Shown here piece after piece: positions 43,458 to 52,202 of a DNA stretch of 64,000 nt. Both the position numbers and the translations under genes were made by a program. The notes beneath the pieces were generated by a model. It worked only from the letters and a program-made list of their open reading frames with translations. It was not told the DNA's origin and made no database searches. The stretch covers positions 1-64,000 of the forward strand of contig JAILAR010000106.1 of assembly GCA_024681515.1 (NCBI GenBank), written 5' to 3'. Position 1 is the first letter of the stretch; every line of letters starts with the position of its first letter. This stretch comes from Eubacterium sp. Its GTDB lineage: Bacteria > Bacillota > Clostridia > Lachnospirales > Lachnospiraceae.

Positions 43458-43802
43458 ATGGCAAAGAGAGGCGGCTTCGGCGGCATGGGTATGATGCCCG
43501 GCAACATGAACAACCTGATGAAGCAGGCACAGCGCATGCAGAAGCAGATGGAAGAGACAAAGGCAGCACTGGAGGAGAAGGAGTACGAAGGTACTGCCGG
43601 CGGCGGTGTTGTGAAGGTGAAGATGAACGGTAAGAAGGAGATCACGGAGGTGAAGATCTCTGAGGAAGTTGTAGATCCCGAGGATATCGAAATGCTGGAG
43701 GATCTGGTGCTGGCGGCGATTAACGAAGTGCTCCGCCTGCAGACGGAAGATGAGCAGACCGAGATGGGCAAGATCACCGGTGGAGGAGGTCTTCCGTTCT
43801 AA
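43458..43802 (+). CDS. YbaB/EbfC nucleoid-associated protein
   Basis: The 114-aa protein matches the YbaB/EbfC family: an N-terminal Gly/Met-rich tail ([18 protein letters not shown]), a helix with [19 protein letters not shown] and the core [20 protein letters not shown]. Members bind DNA as dimers and affect nucleoid structure or recombination. AAGGAGGACCAGT precedes the start; the stop touches the recR start codon. Position between dnaX and recR is conserved across bacteria and supports the call. Confidence 0.95.
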   Translation: MAKRGGFGGMGMMPGNMNNLMKQAQRMQKQMEETKAALEEKEYEGTAGGGVVKVKMNGKKEITEVKISEEVVDPEDIEMLEDLVLAAINEVLRLQTEDEQTEMGKITGGGGLPF

Positions 43803-44399
43803 ATGGATGTTTATGGAGGAGAAGTAAACCGCCTGATCGAGGAGTTGTCAAGGCTTCCGGGTATCGGGCCGAAAGGTGCACAGAGACTGGCGTTTTATAT
43901 CGTCGGAATGTCGGAGGAACGTGTGGAAGCTCTGGCGGAGGCGATCGCTCAGGCTAAGAAAAAAACGCGGTATTGCAAGCTTTGCTGTAATATGACGGAT
44001 CAGGATATGTGCCCGATCTGTGCGTCTCCCAACCGGAATCACAAACTGATCATGGTGGTGGAGAATCCGCGGGATCTGGCGGCCTACGAGAAGACGGGCA
44101 AATACGAGGGTGTGTATCATGTACTGCACGGAACCATTAATCCGGCGGCAGGGATCGGTCCTCAGGAGATCCGCCTGAAGGAGCTGCTGCTCCGGCTGCA
44201 TGATGACTGCGATGAACTGATCATCGGAACCAGTCCTACCGTAGAGGGCGAGGCAACGGCCATGATGATCTCCAAATATGTGAAACCGGCGGGTATCAAA
44301 TGCACCCGTATCGCCAGTGGTGTTCCGGTGGGAAGTGAACTGGAGAGCACGGATGAAATGACACTGCTGAAGGCGTTGGAAGGAAGAGTTGAACTATAA
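43803..44399 (+). CDS. recR: Recombination mediator RecR
   Basis: The 198-aa protein acts with RecF and RecO in loading RecA at gaps. Helix-hairpin-helix (RLPGIGPKGAQRLAFYIV), zinc finger (CKLCCNMTDQDMCPIC), TOPRIM (LIMVVENPRDLAAYEKT) and the C-terminal EGEATAMMISKYVKP are all present. It begins immediately after the ybaB stop codon and is likely translationally coupled. Confidence 0.97.
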   Translation: MDVYGGEVNRLIEELSRLPGIGPKGAQRLAFYIVGMSEERVEALAEAIAQAKKKTRYCKLCCNMTDQDMCPICASPNRNHKLIMVVENPRDLAAYEKTGKYEGVYHVLHGTINPAAGIGPQEIRLKELLLRLHDDCDELIIGTSPTVEGEATAMMISKYVKPAGIKCTRIASGVPVGSELESTDEMTLLKALEGRVEL

Positions 44400-44419
44400 A
44401 GAATGAGGAGGGTTACAGA

Positions 44420-45499
44420 ATGAAGAGAATCGGTATGCTGACCAGCGGCGGCGACTGTCAGGCGCTGAATGCGACCATGCGCGGCGTGGCAAAGGGACTG
44501 GAGAATCTCTTTGGTATCGGCGAGGTTGAGATCTACGGATTTAAGGACGGTTACAAGGGGCTCATCTACGGAAATTATCAGAAGATGAAACCCATGGATT
44601 TCACGGGACTGCTGAACAAGGGCGGTACCATTTTGGGAACCTCCCGTATGCCGTTCAAGATGATGGATGTTCCGACGGATGACGGCGTGGAGAAGGTTCC
44701 GGCCATGATCCAGACCTATAAGAAGCTGGAGCTGGACTGCCTTGTGGTCCTCGGCGGAAATGGTTCCCAGAAGACCGCGCACCTGCTGTCCCAGAACGGA
44801 CTGAATGTGGTCGGTCTTCCGAAGACCATCGATAATGATATCTGGGGAACGGACATTACGTTCGGTTTCCAGAGTGCGGTTGACGTGGCGACCCATGCCA
44901 TCGACTGCATCTATACGACCGCAGAATCCCATAGCCGTGTATTCGTGGTTGAGATCATGGGACACAAGGTTGGCTGGATCACGCTGTACGCAGGTATTGC
45001 CGGCGGCGCAGATGTCATCCTGCTTCCGGAGGTTCCGTATGACATGAAGAGGGTCTATAAGGCAATCGAGAAGCGGACCAAGCAGGGCAAGCGTTTCACT
45101 ATCATTTGCGTGGCGGAAGGCGCGATCCCGAAGGAAGTCGCAAAGCTGCCGAAGAAGGAGCGGAAGGAAGCGATCGCAGCGCTGCAGCATCCGTCCATCG
45201 GATATGAGATCGCAGACCAGATCCGTGCAAAGTTCAGTGCGGATGTCCGCGTAGCGATCCCGGGACATACACAGCGTGGCGGAAGCCCGGATGCGTATGA
45301 CCGGTTTATTTCCAGCCGTTTCGGCGCAAAGGCTGCGGAACTGATCCGTGATAAGGATTTCGGCAAGCTGGTGGTTATGCTGAACGGTCAGGTTGCGGCA
45401 ATCCCGCTGGAGGAGACGGCAGGAAAGCTGAAGTATGTAGATGTGGATAATCAGGCGATCCAGGAAGCGAAGACTCTTGGAATCTGCTTCGGAGACTAA
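44420..45499 (+). CDS. pfkA: 6-phosphofructokinase
   Basis: The enzyme phosphorylates fructose 6-phosphate in glycolysis; 359 aa. Conserved parts are MLTSGGDCQALNATMRG, GGTILGTSRMPF, VVLGGNGSQKTAHLL, LPKTIDNDIWGTDITFGF and VVEIMGHKVGWITLYAGIAGGAD. Two residues matter for cofactor choice. The GGDGS loop of classical ATP enzymes is GGNGS here, and the PGTIDND motif carries Lys (PKTIDND), as in PPi-dependent enzymes. This mixture is known in group III PFKs, so ATP or PPi use cannot be fixed by eye. AATGAGGAGGG precedes the start. Last of the dnaX cluster or its own unit. Confidence 0.92.
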   Translation: MKRIGMLTSGGDCQALNATMRGVAKGLENLFGIGEVEIYGFKDGYKGLIYGNYQKMKPMDFTGLLNKGGTILGTSRMPFKMMDVPTDDGVEKVPAMIQTYKKLELDCLVVLGGNGSQKTAHLLSQNGLNVVGLPKTIDNDIWGTDITFGFQSAVDVATHAIDCIYTTAESHSRVFVVEIMGHKVGWITLYAGIAGGADVILLPEVPYDMKRVYKAIEKRTKQGKRFTIICVAEGAIPKEVAKLPKKERKEAIAALQHPSIGYEIADQIRAKFSADVRVAIPGHTQRGGSPDAYDRFISSRFGAKAAELIRDKDFGKLVVMLNGQVAAIPLEETAGKLKYVDVDNQAIQEAKTLGICFGD

Positions 45500-45511
45500 T
45501 AACAATCATTC

Positions 45512-48136
45512 ATGAAAAATACGTTGTTGAAAATCCTGTTCAGGGTGGTTCTCTTTTTAGTGGTTTTTACGGGAACCGCCCTGAGCGTAAATGCATGGAG
45601 CAACCGGGGGAGTGACCGCGCCTATGTGGAACTTGGCGGTGCGACTCTTCCGGTTGTTTATACGTGCTACGGCGAGAACCGCCTGACTGCACTCCCGGCA
45701 TATAAGCAGGAAATGGATCCGTCACTTATGCGTGATTCGATCCTGCCGGTGGGAGAAGATCGGGAGGTTCATTTTGCTGTGGAGGATCCGCTGGGGACGG
45801 TGAGTGAAGTGTCCTATCAGCTGCGTTCTTCCACGGGTGAGACCCTGATCGAGGAAGGAAGCGTGTCCATGACTCAGGTTCGGGGCGGACTCACGCATTT
45901 TACCGCAAAACTGCGGATGGATATGTCAAAGACACAGTCGTACACATTTGTGGTGCTCCTGCCTGATGGGAGTGGTGCTTCGGACGCGGATTCAGATACG
46001 GATGCGGAGCAGGAGTCGGGAAAGACCGGCGTGCTGCGGTATTACACCCGTATTGTCCGGCTGGAATATGCATATGTGGATGCGTACCTTGCTGAGGCGG
46101 AGGCGTTTCATGAGCTGCTTCTTTCCGGGAAGAAGGAAGGGACGGAGGATGAGGTTCGTTCCTACATGTCAACGCCTCCGGAGGATTATAACCGCGAGGA
46201 CCTCGGCTTTGTATCCCTGTTTTCAGGGTACGAAACTCTGACCTGGGACGGACTGCAGCCGGAGGTCGTGGGCGATGTGGAAACCGCGCTGACGGAGATC
46301 TATTCCGACGGCGGCACGGTGGTTCGTTCCTATATGATCAACACCGTAGAGGAAGATACGCAGGAGATCCGCACCTATCATGTGGAAGAGCATTTCGTGA
46401 TGGAGTATGTCCCTGAGAAGGGCGCTGCCCGGATCACGGATTATTTTCGTAAAATGGACCGGCAGTTCCTGCATCGTCAGTTTGAGCGGAGCGTAAACGG
46501 CGTGCGTCTGGGGACGCAGAGTAAGGCGCCGGTTTTTCTGACCAGTGAGGATAACCAGCATATGGGCTTTGCCATGCAGGGCTGTGTCTGGTGCTACGAT
46601 TATAACGCTTCTACGCTGACCCGGATCTATGGACCGGAAGGAGATCTTTCTCCGTTTACGGAAAAGGAAGATTACAAGATCCTTTTTGTGGACGGAGAAG
46701 AAGTGTGGTTTGCGGTGTATGGCCGGATCAGCAGCGGGAAGCATGAGGGTGAAAACGGGATCCTGATCCAGCGCTATCGGATCAAAGACCGGCTGGTGGA
46801 GGAGAGGGCGTTCATTTCCACAAACCTGTCCTGTGAGTGGATGGGGCTGGAGGTTGGCCGGCTGTTATATCTGGATCACGGAACGGAAAAGCTGTATTAT
46901 CTTCTGAATGGCGCGATCCGGTCGCTTCCCGTTTCTGACGACTCTGAGAATGCGGCTTCTGATGGGGAGATCCTGAAGGACGGGCTGTCTGTATCCGCTG
47001 TGCTGGTGTCTGACAGCGGAAGTGTGGTGGCATTTCCGGAAGATCAGGCGGCAACCGGCGGTTCGGATAAACTGGCGCTTTGGGATCTGGCCGGAGGCAC
47101 CCGGCATGAGATCACGGAGAGCGGCCGGAAGCTGCAGGGTCTGTCCTTTATCGGGGAGGATTTTGTGTATGGAGCCGCCAGACCGGAGCATGTAACTCTT
47201 GCCGCAGACGGACATCCGGTATTCTATTATTCCGGGATCCGTATCGTTAAGCGGGACGGAACAAAGGAAAAGGATTACAGCCCGGCAAATATGGTACTTT
47301 CCGAGGTGGTATTCCTGAACAATACCATTTATCTCAGTCGAAAGCATGTGATTGATGGCGGAGCTCTGGTGGATGGTGCTGCGGATTATATCACATATAA
47401 GCTTGTGGATGAGAAAGGACAGACGGTTCTGACGAATTCCGGAGGTGTGGACGGATATGCGATCATATTCCCGAGTAACCTGTATATGACCTCCGTTCCG
47501 GAGATATTGATCGCAAAAGAAGGTACGGAAGCGGGTCTGCAGCTTAAGGTTAAGGGAAATGCAGATCAGAGTCTTGGTTATCTTTTCCGCGCAGGTGTGC
47601 TGATCAAAACCTCGGAATGGGTAGGAACGGCGGTCCGCGAGGCGGTGGAAAATCGTGGATATGTGGTGCTTGCAGATGGAAGTACGCTGTACCGGCGCAA
47701 GACCGGCGCGCCATATCTGACGGTTGCGGACAAGGTGAAATATCAGAAGGCAGAAGAGGGCGATGACGGCTATGCTGCATGCCTCGTGATGAGCCTTCAG
47801 ATGGCCGGCAGTGAAGTGAGCTACGATGAGGCGAAAAGATTCCTTCAGGAACAGGGCAGAAGCTGGGAAAGGGCGTTTGAGACCCTTGGCAAAGGTTCGG
47901 TACGCGGACTGAACCTGACCGGTGCGGACCTGGATACGGCTGTGCTTTTCCTGGGTGATGGGATACCCTTTGCCACGAAACTGTCCGATCGTTACGTTTA
48001 TGTTGTGAGCTTTAACCAGGATGCGATCCGATATTATGATCCGGTGAAAGACACGGAAGTCAGAACGGCAAGAAGCAGTTTCCGAAATGCAGTTTCCGAA
48101 GCAGGGGATGAATTTTTCACCTTTGTGAGCGATTAA
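45512..48136 (+). CDS. Large secreted protein with C39-peptidase-like C-terminal domain
   Basis: The 874-aa protein begins with a signal peptide or anchor (ILFRVVLFLVVFTGTALSVNA). The next ~690 residues look like Ig-like and beta-propeller material without a family I recognise. The last ~150 residues form a domain like papain-type C39 peptidases (YAACLVMSLQMAGSEVSYDE, later FATKLSDRYVYVVSFNQDAIRYYDP). A Cys at the right place is present (AACLVM), but the usual His is replaced in VYVVSF, so catalysis is doubtful. No good ribosome binding site is seen near the start; GGAGAC lies 15 nt upstream. Role unknown, presumably at the surface. Confidence 0.65.
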   Translation: MKNTLLKILFRVVLFLVVFTGTALSVNAWSNRGSDRAYVELGGATLPVVYTCYGENRLTALPAYKQEMDPSLMRDSILPVGEDREVHFAVEDPLGTVSEVSYQLRSSTGETLIEEGSVSMTQVRGGLTHFTAKLRMDMSKTQSYTFVVLLPDGSGASDADSDTDAEQESGKTGVLRYYTRIVRLEYAYVDAYLAEAEAFHELLLSGKKEGTEDEVRSYMSTPPEDYNREDLGFVSLFSGYETLTWDGLQPEVVGDVETALTEIYSDGGTVVRSYMINTVEEDTQEIRTYHVEEHFVMEYVPEKGAARITDYFRKMDRQFLHRQFERSVNGVRLGTQSKAPVFLTSEDNQHMGFAMQGCVWCYDYNASTLTRIYGPEGDLSPFTEKEDYKILFVDGEEVWFAVYGRISSGKHEGENGILIQRYRIKDRLVEERAFISTNLSCEWMGLEVGRLLYLDHGTEKLYYLLNGAIRSLPVSDDSENAASDGEILKDGLSVSAVLVSDSGSVVAFPEDQAATGGSDKLALWDLAGGTRHEITESGRKLQGLSFIGEDFVYGAARPEHVTLAADGHPVFYYSGIRIVKRDGTKEKDYSPANMVLSEVVFLNNTIYLSRKHVIDGGALVDGAADYITYKLVDEKGQTVLTNSGGVDGYAIIFPSNLYMTSVPEILIAKEGTEAGLQLKVKGNADQSLGYLFRAGVLIKTSEWVGTAVREAVENRGYVVLADGSTLYRRKTGAPYLTVADKVKYQKAEEGDDGYAACLVMSLQMAGSEVSYDEAKRFLQEQGRSWERAFETLGKGSVRGLNLTGADLDTAVLFLGDGIPFATKLSDRYVYVVSFNQDAIRYYDPVKDTEVRTARSSFRNAVSEAGDEFFTFVSD

Positions 48137-48305
48137 GGACGCCGTTTGCAGGACCGGTTTACATTTTTCAGACTTATGTAAAACAAGGCCTGGGGTTTTC
48201 ACTTTTTCTTCACATTTTATCCCTAACTTCGTCATAATTCTCTGTTACTATAAAGATGTTCCAAATGAAGGAATCTATACCTTCCCCCACATTTTTTCAT
48301 ACCTT

Positions 48306-48340
48306 TGAACCCGCTGATTGCCCAGCGGGTTCATTTAGTT
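48306..48340 (+). terminator. Intrinsic terminator
   Basis: TGAACCCGCTG / CAGCGGGTTCA, 11-bp perfect stem with an ATTGCC loop and TTTAGTTTT tail. It lies about 170 nt after the C39-like gene. A diverged partial copy of the same arms is at 48361-48402 (GCAATCAGTGGGTT / AACCCGTTGATTGC). Confidence 0.8.
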
Positions 48341-48401
48341 TTGCAAGGCGTATAACATGAGCAATCAGTGGGTTCAAAATTGGAATCAAACCCGTTGATT
48401 G

Positions 48402-48446
48402 CCGAGGGGCGCGACATCGACGCGCCGAAGGCGCGGAGATACGCGG
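48402..48446. repeat. Single copy of the 50-bp palindromic repeat
   Basis: GCCGAGGGGCGCGACATCGA continues with CGCGCC / GAA / GGCGCG / GA and a damaged outer arm. It matches the array start at 41494 over 26 bp and differs only in the loop and distal arm. The rest of the 48137-48545 gap holds the terminator and, downstream, the promoter and hairpin of the next gene. Confidence 0.75.
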
Positions 48447-48485
48447 TTATATACAAAAAAACCAGATGAAATCCAACGACGAACA

Positions 48486-48494
48486 TGATATAAT
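48486..48494 (+). promoter_or_regulatory. Extended -10 promoter of the small ORF and lysA
   Basis: TGATATAAT, an extended -10 element; no -35 consensus. The predicted transcript would begin at about 48500, exactly at the tandem-G.A hairpin. Confidence 0.6.
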
Positions 48495-48499
48495 TGCGT

Positions 48500-48524
48500 T
48501 ACGGAGCGCCTTAGGCACGAAGTA
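48500..48524 (+). other. Tandem-G.A hairpin, copy 3 (mRNA 5' end)
   Basis: TAC / GGA / GCGCC / TTA loop / GGCAC / GAA / GTA, one C.A mismatch. The fold and internal loop equal the copies at 1794 and 16766. Here it would form the very 5' end of the mRNA and ends 9 nt before the GGGGAGG ribosome binding site. Confidence 0.6.
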
Positions 48525-48545
48525 CGGAATGGGGAGGTATATCTT

Positions 48546-48878
48546 ATGAAGTGTCTCGATTTGGTCGACCTTACAAAAGAACTGGCAGAGCGCGCCGGCT
48601 GCAGCCTGGACGCGGCAGACAAGTTTGTGAAGATCCAGGATCTGTATTTTGATAAGGTTGGCGTGAATGTGGATCCGGATGCAGCATCCCTCGCGCCGCC
48701 GGAGCCGGCTGTAGTGGATGATGCAGAGATGATCCAATACATCGTGGAGAATGCGGGTATGGCAGAATCCTTTGTCAGACGTCTGGCAGATGCGGAACAT
48801 GCATACATGACGGAAAAAGGATTTATTAATGAACGTGGGGAGGTCGAACCGTTTGTGAAAGGCAGGAATATCAAGTGA
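48546..48878 (+). CDS. Small protein of unknown function, coupled to lysA
   Basis: The 110-aa acidic protein (MKCLDLVDLTKELAERAGCS) shows no signal peptide or membrane segment and no motif I recognise. Three predicted helices and a Pro-rich turn (LAPPEPAVVDD) are visible. A good GGGGAGG site precedes the ATG, and the stop overlaps the lysA GTG by 4 nt. It is therefore very likely translated and co-regulated with lysA. It could be a small regulator or binding partner; nothing in the sequence decides this. Confidence 0.7.
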   Translation: MKCLDLVDLTKELAERAGCSLDAADKFVKIQDLYFDKVGVNVDPDAASLAPPEPAVVDDAEMIQYIVENAGMAESFVRRLADAEHAYMTEKGFINERGEVEPFVKGRNIK

Positions 48879-50125
48879 AAACACCATTTGTAACAAAGAC
48901 ACAGATCGAAGAGATCGCGGCGAAGTATCCCACACCGTTTCATATCTACGATGAGAAGGGGATCCGTGAAAATGCAAGAAAGATGCAGAAGGCCTTTGCC
49001 TGGAATCCGGGCTTTAAGGAGTATTTCGCGGTAAAGGCAACCCCGAATCCGACCATCCTGAAGATCCTTCATGAGGAGGGCTGCGGCACGGATTGTTCAT
49101 CCCTGGCAGAACTGATGATGTCCGAACGCTGCGGCATCGTCGGAAATGAGATCATGTTCTCTTCCAACGATACGCCGGCGGAGGAATTCGCCTATGCTGC
49201 AAAGCTTGGGGCAACCATCAATCTGGACGATATCACACACATTTCCCTGCTGGAAGAGACCTGCGGGATCCCGGAGCGGATCTCCTGCCGGTTTAATCCG
49301 GGAGGGTTCTTTGAGATCTCCAATGCGATCATGGACAATCCGGGAGACGCGAAGTACGGCATGACCAAGGATCAGCTGATGGAGGCGTACAGTTATCTGG
49401 CAGCGCACGGCGCGAAGGAATTCGGGATCCATGCATTTCTGGCCAGCAATACCGTGACGAACGATTACTATCCGACACTGGCGGGCATCCTGTTCCGCCT
49501 TGTTGTAGAGATCAAGGAAAAGACCGGCGTAGAGCTGTCCTTCATCAACCTGTCCGGAGGCATCGGAATTCCGTACAAGCCGGATCAGACAGGAAATGAC
49601 ATTGAGGTGATCGGCGAGGGAGTCCGCAAGGTTTATGAGGAGATCCTGGTGCCGGCAGGTATGGGCAATATCAGTATTTTCACGGAATCCGGACGCTTCA
49701 TGCTGGCACCGTACGGACATCTGGTGACGAAGGCGATCCATGAGAAACACATTTACAAGGAGTATATCGGTGTGGATGCGTGTGCGGCAAACCTCATGCG
49801 TCCTGCAATGTACGGTGCGTACCATCACATTACCGTGCTGGGCAAGGAGAATGCGCCCTGTGATCATACCTACGATGTTACCGGTTCCCTCTGCGAGAAC
49901 AACGATAAGTTTGCCATCGACCGGCAGCTGCCGAAGATCGACATGGGAGATTATCTGGTGATCCACGATACCGGAGCCCATGGTTTCGCGATGGGTTATA
50001 ACTATAACGGACGGCTGCGTTCCGCGGAGCTTCTGCTGCGGGAGGATGGATCGGTCGCATTGATCCGCAGACCGGAGACGGTGGAAGATTATTTCGCAAC
50101 TCTGGAGGGATTCTGGAACTTGTAA
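48875..50125 (+). CDS. lysA: Diaminopimelate decarboxylase
   Basis: This PLP enzyme makes L-lysine from meso-diaminopimelate. The 416-aa chain has the fold-III pattern: TPFHIYDEKGIRENAR, YFAVKATPNPTILKIL with the PLP-binding Lys, GTDCSSLAELMMSER, SGGIGIPYKPDQ for phosphate binding, FTESGRFMLAPYG, then VDACAANLMRPAMYGAYHHI and YDVTGSLCENNDKF with the active-site Cys, and GAHGFAMGYNYNGRLRSAEL. GTG start overlapping the upstream stop by 4 nt. Related decarboxylases of the same fold exist, but the CxxxD/E and neighbouring motifs favour LysA. Confidence 0.87.
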   Translation: MKTPFVTKTQIEEIAAKYPTPFHIYDEKGIRENARKMQKAFAWNPGFKEYFAVKATPNPTILKILHEEGCGTDCSSLAELMMSERCGIVGNEIMFSSNDTPAEEFAYAAKLGATINLDDITHISLLEETCGIPERISCRFNPGGFFEISNAIMDNPGDAKYGMTKDQLMEAYSYLAAHGAKEFGIHAFLASNTVTNDYYPTLAGILFRLVVEIKEKTGVELSFINLSGGIGIPYKPDQTGNDIEVIGEGVRKVYEEILVPAGMGNISIFTESGRFMLAPYGHLVTKAIHEKHIYKEYIGVDACAANLMRPAMYGAYHHITVLGKENAPCDHTYDVTGSLCENNDKFAIDRQLPKIDMGDYLVIHDTGAHGFAMGYNYNGRLRSAELLLREDGSVALIRRPETVEDYFATLEGFWNL

Positions 50126-50140
50126 CGAGAAGAACCGGCG

Positions 50141-50200
50141 CGAATACAAAAAGGGCACAGCATCATGCTTGCATGAAATGCTGTGCCCTTTTTGTATTCG
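50141..50200. terminator. Long bidirectional terminator hairpin (22-bp arms)
   Basis: CGAATACAAAAAGGGCACAG (20 of 22 bp) pairs perfectly with its complement around a 16-nt loop containing ATGCTTGCAT. It lies between convergent lysA and the cyclophilin gene. The tip is shared with the hairpin at 41408. Two smaller hairpins follow (GCGGCTCG/CGAGCCGC and GTGTGC-GAA-GCACAC, 50202-50246). Confidence 0.85.
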
Positions 50201-50254
50201 TGCGGCTCGACGACAGGCGAGCCGCGCGTGTGCGAAGCACACGGCACCGGGACT

Positions 50255-50791
50255 CTATTTTGCCAAAGTTTCCGGCTCCGGATACTCTGCTCCGAAGGTG
50301 TCCACCGTTACGGCCTTCATTCTCTGCGGAACTTCCGGTCTGTCGCTCCAGTCGGTGAGAGTGGTTGCGATCGCTTCCAGTACGTCATCCCCTTCGATGA
50401 GCTTGCCGAAAGCTGCGTATGCACCGTCCAGATGCGGGGAATCCTTATGCATGATAAAGAACTGGGAACCGGCAGAATCCGGATGCATGGCGCGTGCCAT
50501 TGAGAGAACGCCGCGTGTATGCTTCAGATCGTTTTTGAAGCCGTTCTGGGAGAACTCGCCCTTGATGGAGTATCCCGGACCACCGGTACCTTTCCCGTCG
50601 GGACAACCGCCCTGAATCATGAATCCACGGATGACACGATGGAAGATAAGGCCGTTATAGAAGCCTTTGTTCACTAGAGAAATGAAGTTGCGTACGGTGT
50701 TCGGAGCGACCTCCGGATAGAGCTCCAGCTTCATCACATCACCGGTTTCCATCGTGATGGTTACGATCGGATTTTTGTTTGCATTTTCCAA
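50255..50791 (-). CDS. Cyclophilin-type peptidyl-prolyl isomerase
   Basis: A cytosolic 178-aa cyclophilin: [43 protein letters not shown] (active-site Arg/Phe/Gln), [20 protein letters not shown] and the Trp-containing loop [11 protein letters not shown]. The start is TTG: GGAGGG lies 7 nt upstream and no in-frame ATG with a ribosome binding site is nearby. It catalyses proline isomerisation during folding. Confidence 0.95.
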   Translation of the reverse strand: MENANKNPIVTITMETGDVMKLELYPEVAPNTVRNFISLVNKGFYNGLIFHRVIRGFMIQGGCPDGKGTGGPGYSIKGEFSQNGFKNDLKHTRGVLSMARAMHPDSAGSQFFIMHKDSPHLDGAYAAFGKLIEGDDVLEAIATTLTDWSDRPEVPQRMKAVTVDTFGAEYPEPETLAK

Positions 50792-50833
50792 AATAATACC
50801 CTCCTCAGTTGTACGGAATAGTCCCTTTCCGCC

Positions 50834-50862
50834 TTGCTATTTTCTGCGAAAAGTGCTATTAT
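50834..50862 (+). promoter_or_regulatory. mltG promoter
   Basis: TTGCTA, 17 bp, TATTAT, about 100 nt upstream of the mltG start. Confidence 0.5.
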
Positions 50863-50965
50863 ATGATAGCATTATTGTAAACTCGGTGCAAGTGTGCCTT
50901 TTTTGCGTGCAAAAAAAACAGATCATAATTTAATTAACTGTGAAATAAACGGGAGGGTTCGGGTC

Positions 50966-52093
50966 ATGGCCCCGGGCAAATTTTCAGTAAAATTCGTTAA
51001 GTTCATGATCGGTCTGGTGGCTTTGGTGGCCCTGGGACTGATCATTATGGACCGATATAAAGAGTATAAGGAAGCGTATAATGCGGAGCTCACCAATACG
51101 TCCCACACACAGGGACAGGATGTCAAGGTTGTGATCCCGGAAAATGTCTCCGTCAAGGAGATCGCGCATATCCTTTATCGGAAGGGCCTGATCAAGTACG
51201 AAGGAGCTTTTGTGGACCGGCTCCAGTCTTCCCAGTTTCGTGGGGAACTGAAGCATGGAACTTATACTTTGAACACCGGTATGAATACTTTGGAAATGAT
51301 GGAGATCATGTCAAAGGAGGATGAGACCGGCGGTGTGCTTCAGAAACTGGTTGTGCCGGAGGGCTTTACGATCGATCAGATCGCGGCACGGTGTGAGTCG
51401 CAGGGTATTTGCTCGGAGGATGACTTCATCAATGCCTGCAAGTCCGTTACAAGGACAAAATTCCCGTTCCTTGCGGATGTTCCGGACGGTGTGGCAGTAC
51501 GGTACCGACTGGAGGGGTATCTCTTCCCGGCTACGTATGACATTACGAAGGACACCACGGCGGAATCGCTGGTGTACTGGATGCTGGATACGTTTATGTC
51601 CTACTATGATGATGATCGGCAGGCAAGAGCGGAAGAGCTGGGGCTCAACTCTTATCAGGTGGTCAATATGGCGGCCATGATCGAGCGTGAGTGTCGGGTT
51701 GCGGAGGAGCGACCGGTGATCGCGGGTGTCATTAACAACCGTCTGAAGGATGACATGCTTCTGCAGATCGACTCGACGGTTTTGTATCCCATCACCAGGG
51801 GAATGTATGACAAGGAACAGGTATTATACGAGGATCTGGAGGTGGAATCCAGATACAACACCTACCGGTACAAAGGACTTCCGGCAGGACCGATCTGTAA
51901 TCCCGGAATCGCCTGCATCGATGCGGTGCTCTATCCGATGGAACACGATTATTATTACTACCATATCGTAAATGAGGAGACCGGTGAGCATGCATTCTTC
52001 AGAACTTACGAAGAGCATGAGAGCGGAACCGGCGGTGTTACGGTACAGGACATGATCGACAGTGAATCGGATGATGAATCGGATGAGGAGTAG
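50966..52093 (+). CDS. mltG: Endolytic murein transglycosylase
   Basis: The track start at 50894 lies before GGGAGG; the ATG at 50966 is 9 nt behind it and begins MAPGKFSVKFVKFMIGLVALV. The 375-aa protein has one N-terminal membrane helix, a LysM-like segment (VVIPENVSVKEIAHILYRKGLI), then the YceG/MltG domain: LEGYLFPATYDI, MAAMIERECRVAEERPVIAGVINNRL with catalytic Glu, LQIDSTVLYPI, YNTYRYKGLPAGPICNPG and YYYYHIVNEETGEHAFF. It cuts nascent glycan strands to end peptidoglycan synthesis. The C-terminus adds an acidic tail. Confidence 0.93.
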   Translation: MAPGKFSVKFVKFMIGLVALVALGLIIMDRYKEYKEAYNAELTNTSHTQGQDVKVVIPENVSVKEIAHILYRKGLIKYEGAFVDRLQSSQFRGELKHGTYTLNTGMNTLEMMEIMSKEDETGGVLQKLVVPEGFTIDQIAARCESQGICSEDDFINACKSVTRTKFPFLADVPDGVAVRYRLEGYLFPATYDITKDTTAESLVYWMLDTFMSYYDDDRQARAEELGLNSYQVVNMAAMIERECRVAEERPVIAGVINNRLKDDMLLQIDSTVLYPITRGMYDKEQVLYEDLEVESRYNTYRYKGLPAGPICNPGIACIDAVLYPMEHDYYYYHIVNEETGEHAFFRTYEEHESGTGGVTVQDMIDSESDDESDEE

Positions 52094-52202
52094 TCCGAGA
52101 CGCATTCATACCAATTCAGGAATACGGAATATACACACAGAATATATGCATAAATAACAGACAACTCAGAATACAGACATCACAAAAGGGGAGGAAGCAA
52201 AA

